Shown here: positions 1-8,706 of the stretch, piece by piece | How positions within the stretch are numbered: position 1 is the stretch's first letter | Layout of the letters: each line of letters starts with the position of its first letter | Assembly (NCBI GenBank): GCA_021782065.1 | Contig: JAJXVQ010000007.1 | Span: 1 to 28,675 of the forward strand | Origin: Pseudomonadota bacterium | GTDB taxonomy: Bacteria; Pseudomonadota; Gammaproteobacteria; UBA1113 | Reading direction: 5' to 3' | Length of the DNA: 28,675 nucleotides | Notes under the pieces: generated by a model | Databases searched by the model: none | Seen by the model: only the letters and a program-made list of their open reading frames with translations | Told to the model about the DNA's origin: nothing | Translations under genes and position numbers: made by a program

Positions 1-30
1 GGCGTTGTTATCATCTTGCATCCTTAAAAT

Positions 31-58
31 TTGTTAGATCTTATGGACAAAATATAAC
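31..58 (+). promoter_or_regulatory. Candidate sigma70 promoter upstream of ftsQ
   Basis: TTGTTA at 31-36 and TATAAC at 53-58 are separated by 16 bases, close to the sigma70 consensus. The site is about 190 bases upstream of ftsQ, so it would give a long leader. That leader contains a 7-base inverted repeat, TAATCTA (128-134) and TAGATTA (145-151). No gene was found in 1-245 on the plus strand; ddl, the usual gene before ftsQ, is not there. Confidence 0.3.
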
Positions 59-245
59 AAATGCCGATCTCTTCTTCAATTATTTCAAACTCTTACATCT
101 TTTCCTTATCCCGAGCTGAGGTTAAATTAATCTAAAACTGGTCATAGATTAGATGATCTTGCCCTGATATCCCTCCTAGTACAAATCGCATTTCCGAGTG
201 CGTTTAGTATATACTTCCTTTCAAGTTCAATCCTAGGGTGACAAG

Positions 246-1034
246 ATGAAATGGGGTGACGATAAGCGTCAGTGGCGCCGTAGTAAGGTCGGTGCGGTTA
301 AGAAAAGTTCAAGAAAAGCGAAACCTGTATTAAAACGTGGTCTGAGTCTGGTCATACTCGGTACCTGCATCCTGGGTGTGGTCATTTACTTTTTTGTGTT
401 GCCCAAATTCCCCGTGCGCCACGTCATCGTTCAACATGGCAATGTAGCTATAGACGAAGAGGCCATTCGTATTGCCGTGTCGCCGCATTTGCGCCACGGA
501 TTTTTTCGTGCGCATGTCAACGGTATTCAATCTGACCTATTGCAATTACCGTGGATAGAAGCGGCTGCAGTCGAAAAAATCTGGCCAAATAATATACGAA
601 TTAAACTTAGCATACATGATACGGTGGCTAGATGGAATAAAAATGCATATTTGTTAGACAATGGTGTTGTCTATCAACCAATCACTCCACTCAGTACAAC
701 GCCTTTACCACAATTAAGCAGCACCCAAAATGACGCCCCTGCCGTATTAGAATTGTATTATGCCTTTAAAGCTGATTTAGCCACAGCAGCCTTAAGCGTC
801 CAATCATTAAGTGAAACCAAGGAAGGAGAATATGTAGTGATTTTAAACAATGGAATTATTTTAAATGTGGGCGATAAAGATTTTCAGCAACGCGTCCACC
901 GTTTCGTTAGAGCTTATCCTCTTGAATTAGTAGACAAAGCAAATGGCATTGCCTATGTGGATCTGCGCTATGAGAATGGTATGGCAGTGGGCTGGCGTGA
1001 TCCTAGTAAAGTGAGCACCAGCACCCCGGGCTAA
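246..1034 (+). CDS. ftsQ: Cell division protein FtsQ
   Basis: Bitopic inner-membrane divisome protein that links early and late division proteins (FtsB/FtsL partners) in the periplasm. The 262 residues fit the family: a basic cytoplasmic N-terminus (about 1-32), one membrane segment (about 33-53), a POTRA-like domain starting near FPVRHVIVQ, and the beta domain. The stretch LPWIEAAAVEKIWPNNIRI followed by ARW is the characteristic FtsQ signature. ATG at 246 follows a weak AGGGTG site. The gene is followed after 90 bases by ftsA, the usual order. Unlike the common murC-murB-ddl-ftsQ arrangement, no ddl end is visible in the 245 bases upstream. Identification is confident from sequence plus context. 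Confidence 0.93.
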   Translation: MKWGDDKRQWRRSKVGAVKKSSRKAKPVLKRGLSLVILGTCILGVVIYFFVLPKFPVRHVIVQHGNVAIDEEAIRIAVSPHLRHGFFRAHVNGIQSDLLQLPWIEAAAVEKIWPNNIRIKLSIHDTVARWNKNAYLLDNGVVYQPITPLSTTPLPQLSSTQNDAPAVLELYYAFKADLATAALSVQSLSETKEGEYVVILNNGIILNVGDKDFQQRVHRFVRAYPLELVDKANGIAYVDLRYENGMAVGWRDPSKVSTSTPG

Positions 1035-1124
1035 AAATAGCAAAACAAGCTAGTTTTTTACCTGAAGTTTTGTTATTCTAATGGACAATTATGAGCGAGT
1101 TGCTTAAGGCGGAGAATAATCGGA

Positions 1125-2357
1125 ATGCCCAAACCCAAAGAATCTAAATTGATTGTCGGACTAGACATAGGCACAACCAAAATTGTGGCTATAGTTGGAG
1201 AAGTTAACGCGGAAGGTGTAATCGAAGTTATCGGTTTTGGCACAGCAGCCTCGCGCGGTTTAAAGCGTGGTGTTGTGGTCAATATAGAGTCAACTGTACA
1301 ATCCATACAAAGAGCAGTGGACGAAGCCGAATTAATGGCGGGCTGTAAAGTTAATGCAGTGTTCGTAGGCATTGCCGGTAGTCACATACGTGGCATGAAT
1401 TCCCACGGGATAGTCGCTATTCGCAGCCGCGAAGTCATGTCCTCGGATGTAGAGCGCGTCATTGATGCCGCTAAAGCAGTGGCCATTCCGGCTGATCAGC
1501 AAATCATACACGTGTTGCCGCAAGAATTTATCATCGATAACCAAGAAGGCATACGTGAACCCATAGGCATGTCTGGAGTGCGTTTAGAATCTAGAGTGCA
1601 TATGGTCACAGGCTCGGTTTCGGCGGCGCAAAATATTGTGAAATGTGTGCGTCGTTGTAATTTAGAAGTGGCCGATATCATTTTAGAACAATTGGCTTCT
1701 AGCGATGCGGTACTGACGGAAGATGAAAGAGAATTGGGTGTGTGTTTGGTGGATATAGGCGGAGGTACTACCGATATTGCTATCTTCAGCGATGGTGCAA
1801 TACGATACACGGCAGTTATTCCCATCGCGGGTGATCAAGTCACTAATGATATCGCTTTGGCGTTGCGTACGCCTACTAAAGCAGCTGAAGCCATCAAAAT
1901 TAAATACGGTTGTGCTATGGCGAGTTTTGCCAATGCCAACGATCTCATCGAAGTACCTACGGTAGGCGAGCGCGGTGGCCGTCATTTATCACGTCGTAGT
2001 CTAGCGGAAGTAATAGAACCGCGTTATGACGAAATTTTTTCATTGATACAGGCCGAATTGCGACGCAGCGGCTTAGAACATTTGCTGGCTGCAGGCATGG
2101 TATTAACGGGCGGCGGCGCTAAAATTCAAGGCGCATTGGATTTAGCCGAATCGATTTTTCAGCTGCCGGTACGTTTGGGATTGCCGCAAAATATCAGCGG
2201 TTTGCCAGATGTGACGCATAATCCTATTTATGCTACCAGTGTGGGTTTGTTGGTGCATGGTTATAGACGACAATTGTCGGGACAAACCGATACTATACAT
2301 TCCAGCAATAGCACTGTGTGGTCGCGTATGCGTCAATGGTTTCAAGGTAATTTATAG
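1125..2357 (+). CDS. ftsA: Cell division protein FtsA (actin-like FtsZ membrane anchor)
   Basis: Actin-fold ATPase that tethers FtsZ filaments to the cytoplasmic membrane and recruits later division proteins. The 410 residues match the family length. Visible motifs are the phosphate-1 loop GLDIGTTKIV (residues 12-21), the phosphate-2 loop DIGGGTTDIAIF (about 210-221), and the adenosine-site glycines in the TGGGAKIQG region. The C-terminus SRMRQWFQGNL is the amphipathic membrane-targeting helix. ATG at 1125 has a GGAG site about ten bases upstream. It lies between ftsQ and ftsZ, 35 bases before ftsZ, and is very probably cotranscribed with both. Confidence 0.96.
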   Translation: MPKPKESKLIVGLDIGTTKIVAIVGEVNAEGVIEVIGFGTAASRGLKRGVVVNIESTVQSIQRAVDEAELMAGCKVNAVFVGIAGSHIRGMNSHGIVAIRSREVMSSDVERVIDAAKAVAIPADQQIIHVLPQEFIIDNQEGIREPIGMSGVRLESRVHMVTGSVSAAQNIVKCVRRCNLEVADIILEQLASSDAVLTEDERELGVCLVDIGGGTTDIAIFSDGAIRYTAVIPIAGDQVTNDIALALRTPTKAAEAIKIKYGCAMASFANANDLIEVPTVGERGGRHLSRRSLAEVIEPRYDEIFSLIQAELRRSGLEHLLAAGMVLTGGGAKIQGALDLAESIFQLPVRLGLPQNISGLPDVTHNPIYATSVGLLVHGYRRQLSGQTDTIHSSNSTVWSRMRQWFQGNL

Positions 2358-2392
2358 AAAATGATGACTAACTACATGAGGAATAAAATATA

Positions 2393-3655
2393 ATGTTTGC
2401 TACAGATAATAAAAGTGCGCATGGAGCTGTAATCCGCGTAATTGGTGTAGGCGGTGGTGGCGGTAATGCCGTGAAATCTATGTTAGATAGCCATCTAGAG
2501 GGAGTGGAATTTGCGTGTGCCAATACCGATGCGCAAGCACTAATAGATTGCAGAACGCGTACCATACAATTGGGTGATCAAATTACGAAGGGTTTAGGCG
2601 CAGGTGCCGATCCTGCTATAGGCCGACAAGCGGCTGAAGAAGACAGTGAGCAAATACGCGAATTCTTAGCGGATACCGACTTAGTGTTTATCACGGCGGG
2701 TATGGGCGGTGGTACCGGTACGGGCGCTGCACCTGTTATTGCCCGTTTAGCAAAAGAAATGGGTATTTTAACCGTTGCTGTGGTAACCAGACCTTTTATG
2801 TTTGAAGGCAAGCAACGCGCGCAAATCGCTGAAGAAGGCATACAACAACTGTATCCTAATGTGGATTCCTTGATCATTATTCCTAACAACAAATTGCTGA
2901 GCGTGTTAGGCAAGAACATGACGCTGCTGAACGCTTTTAAAGCGGCTAACAACGTATTATTTGGCGCGGTGCAGGGCATTTCTGAATTGATCACACGCCC
3001 GGGTTTAATCAACGTAGACTTTGCCGATGTACGCACCGTGATGTCAGCCAATGGTATGGCGATGATGGGCACGGGTATAGGCACTGGGGATAATCGTGCT
3101 AGACAGGCGGCAGAAGCCGCTATCTCCAGCCCCTTGTTGGAAGATGTGCATTTACAAGGCGCTAAAGGGGTATTGGTCAATATCACCGCGGGTTTGGATA
3201 TGTCGATTGGTGAATTCGAAGAAGTGGGTGAAGCGGTTAAAGACTTTACCTGTGAAAACGCAACTGTGGTGGTGGGCACCGTTATCGACCCAGAAATGAA
3301 AGATGAAATGCGCGTGACCTTAGTGGTCACTGGTTTGGGTGGCGGCCGTGACGAGCGCGGTATGGGCTCTGATGCGCGCGGCCACGCAGTGCAAAGCAAT
3401 ACGGCAATGAACTATTATCAACATTTACGTAACGACGGTAGCGTCGATTATAATAGGTTAGATCGCCCCGCTATATTGCGGCAAAAGGCAGCCGCATTTA
3501 ACAACCCTAATGCTGCTGCTAGTCCAATGCGTAAACCTGTAACCAATAATGCCCCTGTTGGAGTACAACAGCCCGCAGCCGAGTCCAAACAACGCGATCC
3601 AGCTGATTATTTAGACATCCCCGCATTTTTACGTAAGCCTGAAGAAGTTAACTAA
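2393..3655 (+). CDS. ftsZ: Cell division protein FtsZ
   Basis: Tubulin-like GTPase that polymerises into the Z ring at mid-cell. The 420 residues show the nucleotide-binding GVGGGGGNAV (18-27), the tubulin signature GGGTGTGAAP (105-114), the T7-loop region and a variable linker rich in Ala and Asn (about 350-400). The conserved C-terminal peptide DYLDIPAFLRKP (405-416) is the one that binds FtsA and ZipA. Start ATG 2393 follows a GAGG site about 14 bases upstream. A stem-loop begins 15 bases after the stop, so the ftsQ-ftsA-ftsZ transcript probably ends there. A 273-codon open frame on the opposite strand is only a shadow. Confidence 0.97.
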   Translation: MFATDNKSAHGAVIRVIGVGGGGGNAVKSMLDSHLEGVEFACANTDAQALIDCRTRTIQLGDQITKGLGAGADPAIGRQAAEEDSEQIREFLADTDLVFITAGMGGGTGTGAAPVIARLAKEMGILTVAVVTRPFMFEGKQRAQIAEEGIQQLYPNVDSLIIIPNNKLLSVLGKNMTLLNAFKAANNVLFGAVQGISELITRPGLINVDFADVRTVMSANGMAMMGTGIGTGDNRARQAAEAAISSPLLEDVHLQGAKGVLVNITAGLDMSIGEFEEVGEAVKDFTCENATVVVGTVIDPEMKDEMRVTLVVTGLGGGRDERGMGSDARGHAVQSNTAMNYYQHLRNDGSVDYNRLDRPAILRQKAAAFNNPNAAASPMRKPVTNNAPVGVQQPAAESKQRDPADYLDIPAFLRKPEEVN

Positions 3656-3670
3656 TTCAGGGTTATTTTA

Positions 3671-3700
3671 GAAGGGCGGCTGTAAGTCGCTCTTTCTTTC
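3671..3700 (+). terminator. Rho-independent terminator after ftsZ
   Basis: Ten-pair stem, 3671-3680 with 3686-3695 (three G-U pairs), around the loop TGTAA, followed by a broken T-rich stretch CTTTC. It sits 15 bases after the ftsZ stop. The U-tract is interrupted, so termination may be partial. Confidence 0.5.
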
Positions 3701-3742
3701 TGGTATGGGGCACGCTGTACTTTCGACTAACAGATATGTACT

Positions 3743-3770
3743 TTGAAATTAATAGAAAACATGATAGAAT
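3743..3770 (+). promoter_or_regulatory. Candidate sigma70 promoter of lpxC
   Basis: TTGAAA (3743-3748) and TAGAAT (3765-3770) are separated by 16 bases, about 40 bases before the lpxC start. With the stem-loop after ftsZ, it suggests that lpxC is transcribed largely on its own. Confidence 0.5.
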
Positions 3771-3808
3771 CAAATTAATTTTACTAATTAATGCTGGAAA
3801 ACATAAAT

Positions 3809-4762
3809 ATGATAAAGCAGAGAACATTAAAACATATTATTCGAGCCACGGGTGTGGGTTTGCACACGGGCAAGAAAATCTATTTAACGTTGCGACCTGC
3901 TCCAGTTCATACCGGTATAGTCTTTATACGCACCGATCTAGACCCGGTGGTTGTTTTTCCAGCAAAGGCTGAAACCGTCGGTGATACCATGTTGGCCACC
4001 ACTTTGGTGCAGGGCAATGTGCGTATTTCTACAGTCGAACACCTCATGTCCGCTTTGGCTGGTCTGGGTATAGACAATGTGTATGTTGAAGTCACCGCGC
4101 CTGAATTACCCATTATGGATGGCAGTTCTGCCCCTTTTGTGTTCCTTATACAATCGGCTGGCATAGAGTCACAAAATGCAGCTAAAAAGTTTATACGAAT
4201 CAAGGAAAAGGTGTCTATAGAAGAAGGGCAGTCTGGCAGCAAAGATTATAAATATGCCAGCCTAGAACCCTTCGATGGTTTTAGGGTCGATTTTGAAATT
4301 GAATACAAACACCCTTTATTTAAGCCTCAAGATCAGATCATCTCCATCGATTTTTCACAAAACTCTTATAGCCGCGAAGTCAGTCGTGCACGTACTTATG
4401 GCTTTGTGTCCGATTATGAATATCTACGTTCTAGAAACCTAGCTTTAGGAGGTAGCTTGGAAAATGCTGTTGTGGTCGATGAATATCGCGTTTTAAATGA
4501 AGATGGTTTGCGTTATCGCGATGAATTTGTGCGCCATAAAGCCTTAGATGCGATCGGCGATTTATATTTATTGGGCGCTAATTTAATAGGTGCTTTTAGG
4601 GGATTTAAATCCGGCCATGGTTTAAATAATCAGTTGGTGCGTAAATTGCTGCAACAAACTTCGGCCTGGGAATATGTCAGTTTCGACGATACCCGTACTG
4701 CGGTGGGTGTAGTTCCACCCAGCTGGATCGGCGACAGCGGTTTAGTAACAGCAGATTCTTAA
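3809..4762 (+). CDS. lpxC: UDP-3-O-acyl-N-acetylglucosamine deacetylase LpxC
   Basis: Zinc-dependent cytosolic deacetylase that catalyses the committed step of lipid A synthesis. The start MIKQRTLK matches the family N-terminus. An upstream in-frame ATG at 3791 would add six residues and is less likely. With the 3809 start the protein is 317 residues. Zinc and catalytic residues are visible: STVEHL (Glu77, His78), [10 protein letters not shown] (His243, Asp247) and KSGHGLNN (His270). The family fold signature [10 protein letters not shown] is also present. It follows ftsZ as in most gammaproteobacteria. The remains of a large unrelated gene begin directly after it, where many relatives carry secA or other core genes. 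Confidence 0.96.
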   Translation: MIKQRTLKHIIRATGVGLHTGKKIYLTLRPAPVHTGIVFIRTDLDPVVVFPAKAETVGDTMLATTLVQGNVRISTVEHLMSALAGLGIDNVYVEVTAPELPIMDGSSAPFVFLIQSAGIESQNAAKKFIRIKEKVSIEEGQSGSKDYKYASLEPFDGFRVDFEIEYKHPLFKPQDQIISIDFSQNSYSREVSRARTYGFVSDYEYLRSRNLALGGSLENAVVVDEYRVLNEDGLRYRDEFVRHKALDAIGDLYLLGANLIGAFRGFKSGHGLNNQLVRKLLQQTSAWEYVSFDDTRTAVGVVPPSWIGDSGLVTADS

Positions 4763-4909
4763 ACGTTTGCGTCTATTCCAAAGGGCGATTCACGAACCGC
4801 CTCTACAATATTCCGCGGCACGTTCTGTAGGGATTGCTCAAAAGCCGCCCATCTTAAAAAACAAGAATGGATTCAAAAGGGGGCAAGAACCAAAGAACAA
4901 TTAGAAGCA

Positions 4910-5713
4910 TTGGCACCTACCCTGCTAGATGTTTATAAGCTTAAATATTTGACCGCAGGAAATAATATTACTTGGACGTTGGAAAGTAAGATCAGTGGGG
5001 AGATGCTTATCTTAAGAGCTACTAAAGATAGGCCACGTAATTTAAATGACATTGAAAATTTAAAAAAGACGCCTGTGTCCGAGTATTTTACACAGGAATA
5101 TGATACTCTAATTGGTCATGACGCTACTCTGGGAGATTATACTCTAACACTTGTCGAATATTGCTCCCAAGGTAGTTTACAAAAAATAAGAAAGGGCATG
5201 TCTGCCGAAGATATGCTATTCATTCAAAAACAATCGTGTGAGGTATTATCACAGGTCACGGATTTCTGCTCCAGGTTAATAGATGAGAACGCTTATTTAA
5301 CCGATATTAAGTTATCTAACTTTCTAGCCGAAAAGAACGATACAGGCTCGTATCAGGTTAAAATCTCTGACTTAAAATCCGTTATTTGCTGTACAACAGG
5401 CACTGACCTGCGTCAGCTGAAAAGAAGTGACGTTATATGTTCTGCTACGGCACAGTACACACCACCTGAATGGGATGTGGACTATGAATTAGTTGCGCGT
5501 TCTCCGCTGCCCAATCGTAATGAACATAAAGTAGGTGAAATCTATTATGATAAAGCAACGCACCACTACAGCGTTCTTGGACATAATGGTGAGTTTTATG
5601 AAGGCCGATCCGAAAAATTAGCAGATAAAAAAACAAAAGCGGCTGCAGTCAGCAATATTTGGCGCAATATACCTTTTGATATGGACAAATTTATGTCCTA
5701 TCAAGTGGGTTAG
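4910..5713 (+). pseudogene. Fragment 1: kinase-like N-lobe and catalytic loop
   Basis: This 267-codon stretch opens at a TTG without a convincing ribosome site. It has the order of kinase motifs but in degenerate form. There is a beta-3-like LILRAT where the usual VAIK lysine is Arg (residue 36), and no clear Gly-rich loop. The hinge-like LVEYCSQGSL is at 81-90. The catalytic loop YLTDIKLSNFL (Asp132, Lys134, Asn137) replaces HRDxKxxN, DLK at 154-156 stands at the DFG site, and PPEW (185-188) at APE. Metal-binding and catalytic Asp residues are therefore kept while the ATP lysine is not obviously present. The frame ends where the alpha-F helix should begin. Confidence 0.7.
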
Positions 5714-5748
5714 CTTTATACGATTTTCTCACAGGCTTAACCATCATT

Positions 5749-6111
5749 TTGGAAGGTGAAAATAGTGCGGAGCGCAAAGAAGCTAGAGCAAAAGCGCTTG
5801 AACGGTTGCAACAGTATAAGGCAACCGGTGAATTCGATTATAGCGCAGCTGTGTTTCAAGGCACAGAAGGGCGGGCGCTGCAAGGATTATGTACTGCTTT
5901 ATTAAAAACAAACCCTAAGGAACGTATCTCGGTCAAAGAAGCTGCTGTTCAATTAAATGCATTAAAGGCTATCAGCCCGCAGGAATGGATGTATATAAAG
6001 GCTAAATCGATGCTACAAGATAGTATGGAACGCTATAAAAAGCACAATGAACAGTTCAATTCAGACTCTAATTTTATGCAGAACTATAAACGCTGCAAAC
6101 TTTCCTGCTAG
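5749..6111 (+). pseudogene. Fragment 2: kinase C-lobe end and start of helical region
   Basis: 120 codons from a TTG. The frame is actually open from about 5713 and reads LALYDFLTGLTIIL upstream of this point, typical of a kinase C-lobe. LLKTNPKERISVKEAAVQL (residues near 60-80) resembles the last kinase subdomain, in which an Arg closes the fold. The frame ends in KLSC at 6111, and its natural continuation lies in the next frame from about 6093. It makes no sense as an independent gene. Confidence 0.65.
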
Positions 6112-6197
6112 AAGTAACCGATGCCAAAACAGTTATTCAAGATGTAGGCTTTTTACCGCATGCGCTAGAAGCGGAAGCTTTAAGGTTAAGGACATGG

Positions 6198-7631
6198 TTG
6201 CAGCATGCAGAGGCTAAACCAGGAATGGTAGAGCATTTCTATCCACATTACGCTAAGAGTTTATTGAATGAAGGTTTTCAAGCAGGCCTACGCAGTTGTA
6301 AACATACATTAGCAGTAATGAGCAGCGGCGATGTAACGGAAAGAATGCCGCTCTTACAGGAAATCGCTGCAATCCATGATTCATTGGAGACAAAAATGAA
6401 TGAATTCCTGAAAATGCATCATAATAATGTTGCTAGCACCCCTGCTAGAGAGTTTGCTGAGGTTTTTGATACCTCGGTTGCATTGAAAACATATATAGAG
6501 AATGTGAATTCGCATGTGGGAGATATGCAATCGGAAGATTTTGAGGAACTCAAAGAGCGTTTATCTACTGTAGCGCAATCCGCAGCATTAGCACATAATT
6601 TAAGAAAAGAAGCGATGTATGTACAATATGCTTTTTCCTACCGTAAAAAAGATGAAGAACGAAATATCCCTACCTACTTGATAAGCTTGCGCCAAAATTT
6701 GATTCACCATTTTTTTGAAAATCATAGTGGCAGTACTGATACTGTATCCGCAGATCTAGAAGTTTATCTGGCCACTATTTTTGGAGCGCAAAACAGCGGT
6801 GATGCTAAGAAAAGCCTGGTAGGTAGAGCACAGCGTTATGAAGAGAAAAGTAACGCGAAAGAATATGGCAAAGCCTATGTAGAAGCCTTAGAATCCAATA
6901 AGCAGATTATGGAACTGTATGTGAAATTCTTGGGGGAAGATGAAGAAGATCCTGTAGTGGCTCAAATGACGCAGTTACGCGCAGAGATGAATGAAGTGTA
7001 TAAAAGTGGCTTGGTGGGTCATCAAGGTTCGGCAGAGACCTTGCACAAGGTCAATCTAGAATTGGCCAATTCTATAAGCTATCTTGCGGGGCCGAAGTTG
7101 TCGCAATTCAAACCAGTACATAAAGAGGAAGAATGGGAACAACTTAGACTAGATAACGCCAATATCGCTTCCCCTAAAAAGAAATGGGCGCATCGTGTAT
7201 TGATGGGGGTGGGGATGTCCTTGGCGTTGGTATTAGTAGTGGGAACGGGCGGTGTGGCGGCCACACCTATCTTAGCGGCTAGTATTGCATCTGCCGTATC
7301 GCCCACTATTAAAGATTCAGCCGTAGGTTTAATAACCTCCAGTTCCATTGCCGCCAGAGCAAAGCGGGTTATACGTTCCAGTAAGAAAGAAAATGAGAAT
7401 GTGGATCGGGTATTTAATACGGCAGCGAGCATAGCGAATCAAGTGGTAGTACAATCTGCTAACAGTAATAACCGTGTAAGCAGCTCAAATAAGACGGTAG
7501 AGCCCCATAGGTTGTCTCCAAATCACAGCGGCCTATTTCACCACGAAGCGGGCCATGCTGGATCACAAGAGAAAGATAACGATTCAGATGGCTCAAAGGA
7601 TTCGGGCTACGTAGAGCCGATCGGTAAATAA
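6198..7631 (+). pseudogene. Fragment 3: helical region, membrane segment and polar tail
   Basis: 477 codons from a TTG, but the frame is open from about 6090 and continues fragment 2. Residues 1-320 are mostly helical and charged with no family that I recognise. Residues about 333-372 form a hydrophobic Gly/Ala/Val-rich segment long enough for one or two membrane passes (LMGVGMSLALVLVVGTGG and following). Residues 390-477 are polar, with Ser, Asn, His and acidic residues. A soluble kinase-like head on a C-terminal hydrophobic anchor would suit a protein targeted to a host membrane, but this is inference. Confidence 0.6.
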
Positions 7632-7695
7632 TGGGATGAATATTGATATACGCGTCGCCAAGCAGCTACGGTTGCTGTCGCAATAAATGTTCCGC

Positions 7696-7779
7696 AGCCT
7701 TCATCTGTGTCAAACCGTAAGCGCATGGACGCCGCGCGGACGTATTGACGGCGTGTTTGACACAACGGCAATGGCGGCT
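7696..7779. repeat. Nested inverted-repeat (hairpin-forming) intergenic element
   Basis: GTGTCAAAC (7707-7715) pairs perfectly with GTTTGACAC (7755-7763). ACGCCG (7729-7734) pairs with CGGCGT (7749-7754) inside it, and AGCC/GGCT (7696-7699, 7776-7779) outside. It is GC-richer than its surroundings and lies between the broken kinase gene and apaH. A 60-codon open frame here (7687-7869) is not credible as a gene. The element could be a palindromic repeat or a remnant of a miniature mobile element. Confidence 0.45.
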
Positions 7780-7864
7780 TTGAGCCCACTTCCTCAGAAC
7801 TCAATAAGAGAGAGTTATAGCTCTCGCATCTTCATTGGCGATGGGTATAGTAAAGATTATTTTT

Positions 7865-7890
7865 GTTAAAAACAAACAGTTAACACTGTT
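7865..7890 (-). terminator. Rho-independent terminator of apaH
   Basis: On the minus strand AACAGT and ACTGTT form a six-pair stem (7875-7880 with 7885-7890) around a four-base loop, followed by a T-rich run TGTTTTT. It lies 3 bases beyond the apaH stop. The stem is short and AT-containing, so strength is uncertain. Confidence 0.5.
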
Positions 7891-7893
7891 CCG

Positions 7894-8706
7894 TTATTCG
7901 TGATTCTCTACCGTAAACACTTTGTCATCTTCCAAGCGCAGCGCCGTTAGTTGTCTTCCCCAAGCACAGCCTGTATCGAGCAGATATACATTCTGGTAAG
8001 GGATAGGTAATACACACTGTGCCCAATGGCCGAAGATGATACGTGTATTGCGATCCAACAACGATGGCAATTTGAACCAAGGCATCCGTCCTGGGGGGCA
8101 ATCTTCAATACTGCCTTTGTAGTCTAATTCTAAATTACCATTGCTGTTCATCACCCTCATACGCGTGAAGGCATTGATGATAAAGCGCGCGCGATCATCA
8201 CTCTTTAAAGTCTCATGCCATAAACTGGGTTCATTTCCATATAAAACATTTAAAAAAGATTTGTAATTATCACTACGTAATACGGTTTCTACTTCTTTTG
8301 CTAAAAGTTGTGCCGTTTTTAAATCCCACAACGGATAAAGCCCAGCATGGGTCATTAGCGCATTGAATTGATTATCATAGTGCAATAAGGGTCGTTTCCT
8401 AAGCCAGGTGCATAATGTATCCGCATTATCGTGCTCCAATATATCCATGAAGGTATCTTCTGGATTTAATGAGGTGGTTCCGGCAAAAACAGCGAGTAAA
8501 TGCAAATCGTGATTGCCTAAAACAATCGTGACACGATCTTGAATGTGGTATAAAAAATTCAGCACGGCTAAAGAGCCTAGACCACGATTAACCACATCTC
8601 CTACTAACCATAAATGATCGTGTTTAGGATCGAACGCAATGACTTTTAACAAATAGCACAGTGTTTTATAACAGCCTTGCACGTCGCCTATAGCATAAGT
8701 AGCCAT
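7894..8706 (-). CDS. apaH: Bis(5'-nucleosyl)-tetraphosphatase, symmetrical (ApaH)
   Basis: Cytosolic metallophosphatase that splits Ap4A into two ADP and acts on Np4-capped RNA 5' ends in related bacteria. The 270 residues match the family. Calcineurin-type motifs are GDVQGC (7-12), GDVVNRG (36-42) and GNHDLHLLA (64-72), plus MTHAGLYPLWD and GHWAQ toward the C-terminus. ATG at 8706 lies directly against the stop codon of the upstream usp gene, so both are likely translated from one message. A hairpin follows the stop. In enterobacteria apaH follows ksgA-apaG; here it is paired with a stress-protein gene instead. Confidence 0.94.
   Translation of the reverse strand: MATYAIGDVQGCYKTLCYLLKVIAFDPKHDHLWLVGDVVNRGLGSLAVLNFLYHIQDRVTIVLGNHDLHLLAVFAGTTSLNPEDTFMDILEHDNADTLCTWLRKRPLLHYDNQFNALMTHAGLYPLWDLKTAQLLAKEVETVLRSDNYKSFLNVLYGNEPSLWHETLKSDDRARFIINAFTRMRVMNSNGNLELDYKGSIEDCPPGRMPWFKLPSLLDRNTRIIFGHWAQCVLPIPYQNVYLLDTGCAWGRQLTALRLEDDKVFTVENHE

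Larger units (their letters stand above)
4763..7631 (+). pseudogene. Broken protein-kinase-like gene with C-terminal membrane domain (possible former effector)
   Basis: Three open stretches read as one protein if two single-base losses are repaired. The first, near 5710, restores a sequence in which VG is followed by LALYDFLTGLT, the expected kinase helix alpha-F region. The second lies between 6088 and 6108 and restores LQTFLLEVTDAKT. Reading runs on from the lpxC stop, but no ATG or good ribosome site occurs before kinase-like sequence begins, so the 5' end also seems lost. The restored product would be about 950 residues: a kinase-like domain, a helical middle, a hydrophobic segment and a polar tail. 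Codon use looks plainer and more AT-rich than in the flanking core genes. A sequencing error is a possible alternative for either shift. Function is not known. Confidence 0.75.

Noticed and set aside
1..21. Minus-strand frame reading MQDDNNA out of the window, with AAGG before the ATG
   Set aside because: Seven codons only, and AAGG touches the ATG; a divergent gene is possible but cannot be supported.
2578..3399. 273-codon open frame on the minus strand inside ftsZ
   Set aside because: It lies wholly antisense to a strongly conserved gene, is low-complexity (Pro, Ser, Thr), and has no ribosome site; it arises from ftsZ codon bias.
3736..3972. 78-codon plus-strand frame overlapping the lpxC start
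   Set aside because: It shares the region with the conserved LpxC N-terminus in another frame and includes the lpxC promoter.
7687..7869. 60-codon frame between the broken kinase gene and apaH
   Set aside because: No ribosome site, overlaps a palindromic element, and the product resembles no protein.
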